Source: Granulicella tundricola MP5ACTX9 (GTDB taxonomy: Bacteria; Acidobacteriota; Terriglobia; Terriglobales; Acidobacteriaceae). From it: a DNA stretch of 64,000 bases. Position numbers and translations under genes: made by a program. Under the pieces are notes generated by a model, which saw nothing but the letters and a program-made list of their open reading frames with translations, ran no database searches and had not been told where the DNA came from. The DNA lies in assembly GCF_000178975.2 (NCBI RefSeq), contig NC_015057.1:124001-188000 (forward strand). Direction: 5' to 3'. Positions 55,301 through 62,347 of the stretch are shown here, in pieces (position 1 is the first letter of the stretch; each line of letters begins with the position of its first letter).

Positions 55301-55788
55301 AGGCGACCGTTCAGAGGCAATTCGGTCACGGTCTTCTGATCGATGGTCTGCTTGAAGGAGCTATCCTCGGTCTGCAGCGCTATGCCGGTGGCCTGGACTT
55401 CGATGGTCTGGCTTTCCGTTCCAATCGTCAGCGAGACGTTGACCGCGATGCTGCTGCCAACCTCCAGCGCGATGTTTGATTGTTTGTAGCCTTGGAAGCC
55501 TTTGGCTCCCACCTCAACCGTGTACGTGCCAACGTCGAGATTCGGGAAGCTGTACGAGCCATTGCCTTCCGTGACCGCGGTGTGTTTGGTCTGGGTCGCC
55601 GTATTCGTGGCCGTGACCGCGGCGCCCTGGACGATGGCTCCCGTCGCGTCGACAACGTTGCCCTGAATGTTTCCGGTGCCGGCAGTCTGTGCGTTCGACG
55701 CCACTGCGGTGAGCGAGAGAGCCAGGAGAAAGAGAACGACGAACCGCCCTTTTGCCGTCCAAAGCGAATTCCAGATGCGTGCTGTCAT
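52330..55788 (-). CDS. Oar-like TonB-dependent receptor of a sugar-uptake operon
   Basis: This is about 1152 residues from ATG 55788, preceded by GGAGG. It has a signal peptide (about 1-34, 'FVVLFLLALSLTAVASNAQ'), a carboxypeptidase-regulatory domain (about 38-120, 'GNIQGNVVDATGAIVQGAAV'), a plug domain ('ELPLNGRLMTQLITLSGG', 'GLHPGGLVNVVTRSGSNQ') and the barrel, ending 'IFQAAAKITF'. The gene begins an operon with the Gfo/Idh oxidoreductase and the DUF6807 protein, which points to a sugar or glycan ligand. A palindrome at 55824-55837 lies 36 bases upstream of the start. Confidence 0.93.
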   Translation of the reverse strand: MTARIWNSLWTAKGRFVVLFLLALSLTAVASNAQTAGTGNIQGNVVDATGAIVQGAAVTATNTATQTKHTAVTEGNGSYSFPNLDVGTYTVEVGAKGFQGYKQSNIALEVGSSIAVNVSLTIGTESQTIEVQATGIALQTEDSSFKQTIDQKTVTELPLNGRLMTQLITLSGGSVNANENNDQQGSKTFATSAVVSVAGGQGNQTDYRLDGGDHNDYMTNINLPFPFPDAVSQFSVETTALGAQSGLHPGGLVNVVTRSGSNQWHGTAFEFLRNNYLNATNFFSTCKIVAPATTCSAKDTLHQNQFGGTIGGKIMRDKLFFFGGYQRTNQSSTQASTTAFVPTAANLAGDFSVTDGPNCQKTGLQLLNPQTGAVLANNQISPTAFNPQALALLKYLPATSDPCGKVTYAIPLQVQENQFISRVDATINARNSLYGRYLLDGYTSPAYFSPTNVLLTTQPGNIERAQGLTIGETFVINSNLVNAFHATATRRRDNRGPAATGISPTTLGVNVYVPVDPGLLLTVTNKFSTYCGTCAVAHFNDNTFSFSDDVNWLIGKHQIAFGGEFVRSQLNISNIYESDGKFTFSGTYSQKGPAGKSAGGTGADANLDFLTGSMSGYEQSKAQQNALRGSIPSLYVQDVYHPTKRLVLSAGVRWDPEFFPADYFGRGSEFSMAGLLAGTISSVYPNAPAGSSFYGDPGVPKAFTKNSPYQFSPRVGVTFDPTGGGKTVFRAGAALVYDEPNFFTGQRTNQNPPFAQTIANTPVNVPLSLTNPWSNGTQTTNPFPQPFKPTAATVFPNGGQYIVLTPQFHSPYSIQYTASMQQEFGKGWEFQIDYIGNRTDFLPYGYPLDAAVYIPGTCNGTPCSSLGNTASRYALTLANATQGPKYSGGGGGSILIKPGANASYNGMVTTIQHRLSSTFVFLANYTWSHCIDISDNTADVAGTSVQNPSNIKGDRANCGFDYRDVFNTTIVASSHFALTGWKAQLINNWEISPLVHITDGAPFTVTAGQDNSLTAVNNDRANLINPNTVFTHTKVVAPGTSGAAFTQFVNPSAFSANATGTFGNSGRFAFRGPDFLQVDSSLSRIFPIHDRLALDLRFEAFNVLNHPNFAGPGSTGFAGSSSSILSSTFGQITSTVNNYGARIFQAAAKITF

Positions 55789-56193
55789 ATTGCCTCCGAA
55801 GCGAGTCGAGCAGGTGCAACTCACGGATCATGATCCGGTAACGGAACCAGGCCGGAAGGACGTCGCCGTCCAAGGCTTGAACTCTTTCATTACCGGAATC
55901 TGTCCTGATTAACTTCGTGCGGAAAGCTACAGTGGTCATACCGCATTAGTCAAGATGTCGTCGAAAAAGAGTTCTTCGGGCGACACGGCAAAGCCCACCC
56001 GCTAGGTACGGGCGGCCTTGCGGGCGCAGGAATGAACCAGCTTTCTTGCAGATTGCTGTGGGAACAGAGATTTATCTGGAGATCGGGCGGCGGAGAGTAG
56101 CGGCGGCCCGGGAGAAGCTCATACCGGAGGGGTAGGTCGGACCACGGCCGCGCGGAAGGGGTCTGCAATCCAGCCATAGGTCAGCATGTCGGT
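55789..56193. other. Intergenic region between receptor operon and response regulator
   Basis: These 405 bases hold the receptor promoter region, including the palindrome at 55824-55837 and the half-site-like segments CGGTAACGGAACC and TTACCGGAATCTG just upstream. No coding frame is believable. Confidence 0.5.
55824..55837 (-). promoter_or_regulatory. Perfect palindrome CGGATCATGATCCG upstream of the receptor operon
   Basis: Fourteen bases of perfect dyad symmetry lie 36 bases before the receptor start codon, where an operator over the leader or promoter would be expected. The size and symmetry suit a LacI- or GntR-type sugar repressor, but none is encoded nearby. Confidence 0.4.
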
Positions 56194-56826
56194 TCAGCCC
56201 ATGTCGAGGAAACCACGCCGCAGCGCGATCATCACCGCGTGGGTGCGGTCGCTGGCGCCAAGCTTGGAGAGGATGTTCTTGATGTGGCCCTTGACGGTGT
56301 GTTCCGACAACGTCAGGTTGCTCGCAATGATCTTGTTCGAGTTCCCCGCCGCGACATGGCGGAGGACCTCAATCTCACGTGCGCTGAGAATATCGTCACC
56401 GGCGTGCTCCGCCATCTCTGCCGCAATCTCCGGCGGAATACGCCGCTGCCCTGCATGAACGCGGCGGATGGTGTCGATCAGTTCCGCGCGCAGCATGCTC
56501 TTCAGCAGGTAGCCCGAAGCACCGGACTTGAACGCACGTAGCGCCTGCACGTCCCCGGCATAAGTCGTCAGCACGATGATCCGCGCCGCCGGGAATTCCT
56601 TGCGAATCGTGACGATGGCCTCAATGCCGCTGGTCTTGGGCAGCCGAAGGTCCATTAGGGTGATGTCCGGCAGATGAGTGCGGAAAGACAAGATGGCCTC
56701 GTCGCCATCGGACGCCTCCGCCACCACGGTCATTCCAGGCTGCGCGTTGACGACGCCGGAGATGCCTTCACGCAGCAGAGGGTGGTCATCCACAGTGAGC
56801 ACACGGATGGATTGTGATGAGTTCAT
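56194..56826 (-). CDS. NarL/LuxR-family response regulator
   Basis: This is 210 residues from ATG 56826 (AAGGAGA seven bases upstream; the frame to 56886 is rejected). The receiver domain (about 7-122) has the acidic pair Asp13/Asp14, the phosphorylation site Asp59 ('ITLMDLRLPKTSG') and the conserved Thr/Lys segment. The C-terminal LuxR helix-turn-helix (about 145-208) contains 'LSAREIEVLRHVAAGNSNK' and 'LTLSEHTVKGHIKNILSKLG'. It is intact and should be a DNA-binding output protein. The likely partner kinase (HisKA_3 type) is two genes upstream on the same strand. An intervening oxidoreductase may be a target or merely a passenger. It could control the receptor operon that follows; this is inference. 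Confidence 0.93.
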   Translation of the reverse strand: MNSSQSIRVLTVDDHPLLREGISGVVNAQPGMTVVAEASDGDEAILSFRTHLPDITLMDLRLPKTSGIEAIVTIRKEFPAARIIVLTTYAGDVQALRAFKSGASGYLLKSMLRAELIDTIRRVHAGQRRIPPEIAAEMAEHAGDDILSAREIEVLRHVAAGNSNKIIASNLTLSEHTVKGHIKNILSKLGASDRTHAVMIALRRGFLDMG

Positions 56827-56937
56827 GCTGAAATCTCCTTGACTTTGAATCTGAGGATGCCAAGCCCGGAGACCTTGAGAATACACCCTATGTTCGTAAC
56901 CCGACGTTGCTCTCGCGGTCGTAGGAATGCTTATGAG

Positions 56938-57915
56938 TCAGACGCGACGGGAAGAGCTGTTTCGTGTGCCGACATCCTTCTCCTCAAAGTCCGGCATCAA
57001 CAGCACGACCTTGCCACGTCCATCCTTCCGTGCGATTCGTCCGCCATAAGCGTCCGCGGCGGCGCTAAGCGGCACAGCTGCTCCGACGAACGGACGGAGA
57101 GAGCCGCCGTCGATCAGAAGTCCAATATCCAGCAACTGTTCCCGACTCGCGTCCACGATAAAGAAGGCCGCCTTAATCCGTGCATCCTCAACGCCCTCAC
57201 TCTGCGCCGCGACGGTGATCGCGCGACCGCCGGCACGAAGCAGAGGCCAGGATCTCTGGAGCGTCTCGCCACCGATAGCGTCGAAGAGGACGTCCACCGG
57301 TTCAATCTGATCTTCAAAACGCGTCGCCCGATAGTTGATCACCTCATCCGCCTTGAGCGAGGTCAGAAAATCCATATTCGCCGCCGAAGCCGTCGCAATC
57401 ACCTCCGCGCCATGCAGCTTCGCCAACTGGATCACAAACGTCCCGACGGCTCCCGCGCCGCCGTGTACCAGAACCCGCTCTCCGGCCTGGAGATCGGCAC
57501 GATCGAAGAGAGCCTGCCATGCGGTCAACGCGCCAATTGGCACCGCCGCAGCCTCTGCATAGGACAAGGTACGTGGTTTTGGCGCCAGGGTTAGTGGCGA
57601 CGCGATACAGTACTCGGCCGAGGCGCCCTGCGAGAACCAGTCATTCATGCCAAAGACCTTATCGCCCGGAAAGAAGCCATGCACCCCCGCCCCAATCGCC
57701 TCCACGATGCCGGAAAACTCGTGGCCCGGCACGACGCCGATCCTCCGTTCTCCTTCTTTGGTATGGGTGGTGGGGTACCAGAGTAGTTCGCTGGGCGTCA
57801 CGCCGGCGGCGGCGACCCGCACCAGAATCTCGCCCCGGCCGACAAGCGGCAGGTCAACATCTTCTAAATCCAGTTCAGACGATCTGGACGGATCGGCCAG
57901 GCGAGCGGCTTTCAT
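56938..57915 (-). CDS. Zinc-free quinone-oxidoreductase-like MDR enzyme
   Basis: This is about 325 residues from ATG 57915 (AGAGG upstream; the frame to 58011 is rejected). The GroES-like N-domain contains 'GRGEILVRVAAAGVTPSEL'. The Rossmann domain has 'ERVLVHGGAGAVGTFVIQLA', the family's AXXGXXG signature. Catalytic-zinc cysteines are absent. The group reduces quinones or enones with NADPH. It sits between the kinase and response-regulator genes with gaps of 111 and 163 bases, so it may belong to their regulon. Cytosolic. Confidence 0.9.
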   Translation of the reverse strand: MKAARLADPSRSSELDLEDVDLPLVGRGEILVRVAAAGVTPSELLWYPTTHTKEGERRIGVVPGHEFSGIVEAIGAGVHGFFPGDKVFGMNDWFSQGASAEYCIASPLTLAPKPRTLSYAEAAAVPIGALTAWQALFDRADLQAGERVLVHGGAGAVGTFVIQLAKLHGAEVIATASAANMDFLTSLKADEVINYRATRFEDQIEPVDVLFDAIGGETLQRSWPLLRAGGRAITVAAQSEGVEDARIKAAFFIVDASREQLLDIGLLIDGGSLRPFVGAAVPLSAAADAYGGRIARKDGRGKVVLLMPDFEEKDVGTRNSSSRRV

Positions 57916-58078
57916 CAGCGACCTCTTCTGCCGCCTGAAACCCGGATCGGCATTCCCTACCGGTGCAGTTGTGGCAACAGCTACTACAACGTAGCAGCCC
58001 TCCCAGACCACGGACAGACTCCTCAGGATCGATCCGGACCCACCCTTTTTGGGTGTTGCGCGACCGTGGCATCGCGGG

Positions 58079-61000
58079 TTACCACAAGCGAAATCTGTCC
58101 GCCTCCTTCGTCCGGCCTCCCCAGGGCTCGTCAGGGTAAGCGATGCCCGCGGGCACGTTGAGCACGATGCGAGTCCCCTGTCCCAGCCGGCTGATGATCT
58201 GCAACCGAGCGCCCATGCGCTCGGCCCGCTCCCTCATCCCCAGCAGACCCCAATGTCCTTCGCGGCCATGCGAGACGGTGGCCACATCCATGCCGGTTCC
58301 ATCGTCCGTCACCTCCAGCCCCAGGCGGCCGCTCATGTACTCCAGCCGCACGGTGACGTGTTCGGCATCGGCATGACGCCAGGCGTTGATGACGGCTTCC
58401 CGCCCAATGCGACTGACCTCTTCATAGATTGCGGGACGCAGCGTACGGTACTCGCCTTCCACCACCACGACGTAGCCGGTGGCCTCCGCCTCATCCACCT
58501 CCAGCACCAGCTCACGGAAGATCTGCTCCAGCCGAGGCGTCGACGAGCCATCGAACGTGCGCAGCCCCTTCACGGCCTGCCGCGCCTCTTCAATCACCCG
58601 CTCCATGATCAGAAGCACACGTTGCAGCGACCGTTGGACAGGCGACTCGGAAGGCAAGGCCTCAGCCGTTACATGTAGATGAAGCGACGCACTGATGAAG
58701 CCCTGCAGCAGGGTATCGTGCAGTTCGCGTGCAATGCGCGTCCGCTCCACCAGCCGTTCGTCAAAGCGCATGTTCGCCTGCGTGATCAGAAACTGCATGC
58801 GACGGCGGTAGATCCAGATGGAGATGAGCGTCAGCGTACACAGGCAGAGAAGCTGAAACTCCCAGCGCTGCCAGAGCATGGGCTCCACGCGGAAGGACAA
58901 CATGCCTTCCTGGGCGTTCCAGCGACCCTCGCTATTAGCCGCCACAACGCGGAAGCGGTATCGCCCGGGCGGAAGGTTCGTATAGACCGCCTCCAAGCTC
59001 TCCACGACTTCGCTCCAGGCCTTATCGAACCCATCCAGTCGATAGCGAAAACGTACCCTCTCCGGCGCCCGCAGGTCCAGGCCGCTGAACTGAAAGACGA
59101 TGCGTTGGGTATTGGGAGAGACGCGCACGTCGCCCATTAAATTGACCGCCACGCCATCGGAGATAATCTCCTCGACGTGCGGAATGGCAGGCAGGAGATG
59201 CTCGCCCACCCCGGATGAGGTGACGGAAAGACCACGGCCGGTGGAGATCCACACCCGGCCCAGGCCGTCGTTCACCACGGACCGAAAGCGCCGTACCCCC
59301 TCTGTGCTGCGCAAGCCGTCCTGTACACTGTAGCTGCGGATAGTCTCCGGATTGAGGTTGCCCGCCAGAAGAGCAGCCCGCGGCGCACTGAAGATGTGCA
59401 GCGCAGTGGCGATCCAGAGGAGCCCACGCTGATCGACCCCCATGCCCAGCACCGGCTCCTTACCCAGCGGCGATCCGCTGAAGCTGTGGACATGCCCCTT
59501 GTCCACGTAAGCCAGCCCATCCGATGTGCCGACCCACATGGCGCCGGCTGAATCAGCCAGCAGCGAGAAGACCTGCTGCGAGGGCAGGCCATCCTTGACC
59601 CCGAGGGAACGCCAGCTTGTGCCGCGCAACACATTGACTCCGGCAGGGGATGCAAACCACATCGCGCCGGAGCGATCCTCTTCAATCGCCGAGATGGTCT
59701 CGGACGAGAGTACGTTTCCATCAGTCCGAGCCTCGATTTTGCCGTTAACCAGGTGGCTTGCGCCCCGCGTCAGCGTGCCGGCCCAAACGCTGCCATCCCG
59801 CGACGCGCGCACGGAGAAGACGCTATCCTCGGCCAACCCGTCCGCGTGCGTCCAGGTTTGGGCCGTGAAGGTATCGCCAGAAGAATGCAGCCGCGTCAGG
59901 CCGCCCTGCTGCCTGCCCAGCCAGAGATTGTCGCCGGAGCCATCAATGGAATAGACAATGTCTTGGTTGAGCCCGTCCGCAGTCACCGCATGAATGGCGT
60001 CATCGCGCATCCAGAACAGTCCGCCGGTAATCGGTGCGAGCCACACACGACCATGGGCATCCACGTACGTCGGGCCGAACTGCTCGCCGGATGGCTGCTC
60101 GGCGTCGCCATAGGTGATCAGCGGACTATCGCGAAGCCGCTCCAGGCTGCCGCCGTTGCCGAACCACAAATCGCCTTCGCGATCCTCCATCAGGGCCGTG
60201 ACCGCCTGATCCCGTTCTCTTGCATTCCTCTGCAGCCAAGCCATCCCAGCCGTGTTGTAGCGCAGCAGACCCTTTGAGGTTCCGAGCCACAGATTATGGT
60301 CGCGATCCTGCACCATCGCCAGGATCTGCAGGTGATCGAACTCCGCGGGAAACGGCACCGTCACCACCGTCTGCCCGTTCCATAAGCCGAGCCCATTGTC
60401 GGTTCCAATCCACAGGTGGCCGTCCGGCGTTGGAAGCAGGCAGTTGATCTTCCGGTCGGGGACGCCGGTCACCGCCGGTTGCAGCGTGCCGTCCTTCCAG
60501 CGGAAGAGACCAATCTCCCGCGTTCCGAGCCAGACCGTATCGTCAGTCGTCTGTGCCACCGAGATCAGCAGCGAACCTACACTAGGCCGCAGCCGCGTGA
60601 CGCCGCCCGTGGTCACCTGCATCCCTCCGATCTTGAGTCCGGTGGCCAACAACCCGCCGCGATGCCCCGGCGCAATCGCTGTCAGACTCGTCTCTCCTTG
60701 GTTCACCGGAAAACCCAGCGTGAAGCGTCCATCGAAGTAGCGCAGCAGCCGAGCATTTTCCGCCCGAATCCACAACGCGCCATCCACATCCACGGCCAGG
60801 CTAATCACCCTTTCGATTGGCGAATACTCAGGCGAAGGTGGTTGCTTGGGCACGAAGCGCAGTCCGTTGAATCTCATCAGGCCGCGATCCGTGCCGATCC
60901 AGAGATAGCCAACCGGGGTCTGCGCTATAGCGTTGACGTGCCCCACCGCCAACCCCTGCTCCGCTCCCCATTGCTGAAGAAGATACTGTGCCATCGGGCG

Positions 61001-61117
61001 CGTTCCATCCACTGCGCGGGCCACGCCATGCAGCAGCAGAATCAACGCAAAGAGCAGCAGGCAGCGGAGGACGTGCAGAGCGGTTCGGCGGCTAGGGCCA
61101 GAACTGGAAGTTTTCAA
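58079..61117 (-). CDS. Propeller sensor histidine kinase (HisKA_3)
   Basis: The 1012 residues start with a signal/anchor sequence (about 11-35, 'LHVLRCLLLFALILLLHG'). A two-component-propeller sensor follows, of about fourteen 'LWIGTDRGL'-type repeats (about 50-680; 'HLWIGTDNGLGLWNGQ', 'GSVWAGTLTRGASHLVNGK'). Then come a Y_Y_Y domain (about 690-755), one transmembrane helix (about 763-783) and the kinase. His800 in 'ARELHDTLLQG' is the phosphorylation site. The ATPase domain shows 'VINAWRHADAEH' (N box), 'VTDDGTGMD' and 'GLLGMRERAERMGARLQI'. Its start overlaps the end of the lipoprotein gene by 26 bases. Periplasmic propellers of this type usually sense sugars or glycan fragments, and its partner is probably the NarL-type regulator downstream. 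Confidence 0.93.
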   Translation of the reverse strand: MKTSSSGPSRRTALHVLRCLLLFALILLLHGVARAVDGTRPMAQYLLQQWGAEQGLAVGHVNAIAQTPVGYLWIGTDRGLMRFNGLRFVPKQPPSPEYSPIERVISLAVDVDGALWIRAENARLLRYFDGRFTLGFPVNQGETSLTAIAPGHRGGLLATGLKIGGMQVTTGGVTRLRPSVGSLLISVAQTTDDTVWLGTREIGLFRWKDGTLQPAVTGVPDRKINCLLPTPDGHLWIGTDNGLGLWNGQTVVTVPFPAEFDHLQILAMVQDRDHNLWLGTSKGLLRYNTAGMAWLQRNARERDQAVTALMEDREGDLWFGNGGSLERLRDSPLITYGDAEQPSGEQFGPTYVDAHGRVWLAPITGGLFWMRDDAIHAVTADGLNQDIVYSIDGSGDNLWLGRQQGGLTRLHSSGDTFTAQTWTHADGLAEDSVFSVRASRDGSVWAGTLTRGASHLVNGKIEARTDGNVLSSETISAIEEDRSGAMWFASPAGVNVLRGTSWRSLGVKDGLPSQQVFSLLADSAGAMWVGTSDGLAYVDKGHVHSFSGSPLGKEPVLGMGVDQRGLLWIATALHIFSAPRAALLAGNLNPETIRSYSVQDGLRSTEGVRRFRSVVNDGLGRVWISTGRGLSVTSSGVGEHLLPAIPHVEEIISDGVAVNLMGDVRVSPNTQRIVFQFSGLDLRAPERVRFRYRLDGFDKAWSEVVESLEAVYTNLPPGRYRFRVVAANSEGRWNAQEGMLSFRVEPMLWQRWEFQLLCLCTLTLISIWIYRRRMQFLITQANMRFDERLVERTRIARELHDTLLQGFISASLHLHVTAEALPSESPVQRSLQRVLLIMERVIEEARQAVKGLRTFDGSSTPRLEQIFRELVLEVDEAEATGYVVVVEGEYRTLRPAIYEEVSRIGREAVINAWRHADAEHVTVRLEYMSGRLGLEVTDDGTGMDVATVSHGREGHWGLLGMRERAERMGARLQIISRLGQGTRIVLNVPAGIAYPDEPWGGRTKEADRFRLW

Positions 61118-62189
61118 TCACCACCTCCGCCTCTTGCCGCAAGCCAACCTTTGCAAAGGGAAACTCGCAAAAATTGATATAGGTGTTTTCTCCGCTCGAG
61201 GCCGGAATCCCCGCTGTGAACGTCCACGTCGATACCGGCTTTGCATGCGGATTGCTCCCCTCCGCCGTCGTAAAGACCGCGCTGCCCGGCATCCAGTGGA
61301 AGGACGCCGTGATCTCGCCGGACGGAATCTCAAAGCGATAGACGTTGGCCGGAATGTAATACGGCTGGATCAGGTACTCGCCGTTTTTGTTCTCCGGATT
61401 TCCCATCCGGCTGATGTGGATATCCATCTCCCGGTAGTTCTGATCCGGAGAGCGATCGGACCACGTAAAAAATCCTAGGCTGGCAGAGGCATCCAGCTTG
61501 CCGACATCCTGCACCGTGAACCGATACGTCCCATAGCCCAGGTTCCGAATCGTATGAATCTCTGCGCAGGCCGCCTTGGTTCCCACGCGCGAAACCCGCA
61601 GATGAAGCGCTCCATCCGAATCGAGCCACACATTCTTCGTCAGGTACTGATGATCGATTCCGCCGTTGTTGCTGATGGTCGATCGAACCTCCCACTCATA
61701 TCCGCCAAAGTGGATCGTCGCAGCATCCACGCGAGTTGGCTCGAATCGGTTCTTCGACGCAGCAGTGATGGCCACCGCCAGGATCTTGCCCCCAACCTTC
61801 GGAAGCTCCGGCACCATCTTCTGGTAGTCGTAGTCACCCTTCGTCAGCACCGCCGCATAGTCCGTCCCCAGGTGGGACGAGTTGCTCCAACTCCCGTCCG
61901 CCGCAATGACCGTATACGGGATATAACCGTACGGCTGTATCCACCACTTGCCGCCGGAGCGTGCATACAGCAGAATGCGTGAACCCTCCGCCGGCCCGGT
62001 GACCCGCCCGGAGATGACTCCGCTCGTGTCCGCACCGCCCAGGCTCGTCTTCGGAACCTGGGTAAACGTGATCTTAGTAGAGGGACGCCGGCAGCTCGTC
62101 AGAGCGAGGCACAGCAACGCCTCCGTCCCCAGGAGTATGCTCCACCGGGGCCGCCGGCTCTGCCCGGAGCGCAAGATCCACTGCATCAT
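61092..62189 (-). CDS. Lipoprotein with concanavalin/GH16-like fold
   Basis: This is about 365 residues. ATG 62189 (or the adjacent ATG 62186) gives a signal ending in a lipobox (LALTSC) near residue 32, so the protein is a lipoprotein. The frame further up to 62249 lacks a signal. After a carbohydrate-binding-like stretch ('GRVTGPAEGSRILLYARSGG'), the body resembles laminarinase/GH16-like jelly-roll proteins ('GYGTYRFTVQDVGKLDASAS', 'DQNYREMDIHISRMGNPEN'). A clean GH16 ExDxxE triad is not obvious ('REMDIHIS' is the nearest), so enzymatic activity is uncertain and glycan binding is equally possible. It overlaps the kinase start, which suggests a coupled sensor pair. Confidence 0.65.
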   Translation of the reverse strand: MMQWILRSGQSRRPRWSILLGTEALLCLALTSCRRPSTKITFTQVPKTSLGGADTSGVISGRVTGPAEGSRILLYARSGGKWWIQPYGYIPYTVIAADGSWSNSSHLGTDYAAVLTKGDYDYQKMVPELPKVGGKILAVAITAASKNRFEPTRVDAATIHFGGYEWEVRSTISNNGGIDHQYLTKNVWLDSDGALHLRVSRVGTKAACAEIHTIRNLGYGTYRFTVQDVGKLDASASLGFFTWSDRSPDQNYREMDIHISRMGNPENKNGEYLIQPYYIPANVYRFEIPSGEITASFHWMPGSAVFTTAEGSNPHAKPVSTWTFTAGIPASSGENTYINFCEFPFAKVGLRQEAEVVIENFQFWP

Positions 62190-62347
62190 GCCAAAACACC
62201 AAAACCGAGGACTACGAAGGATTCCATCACACCCATTGGTTTCACACACCCCTCATTCGAGTAGAAGAACACGGATTCACACCGACACCACCCGCAGCGC
62301 AACTCGACCCTAAGAACCCACGGCCGCAAAATTGGCGTCTTATACCC

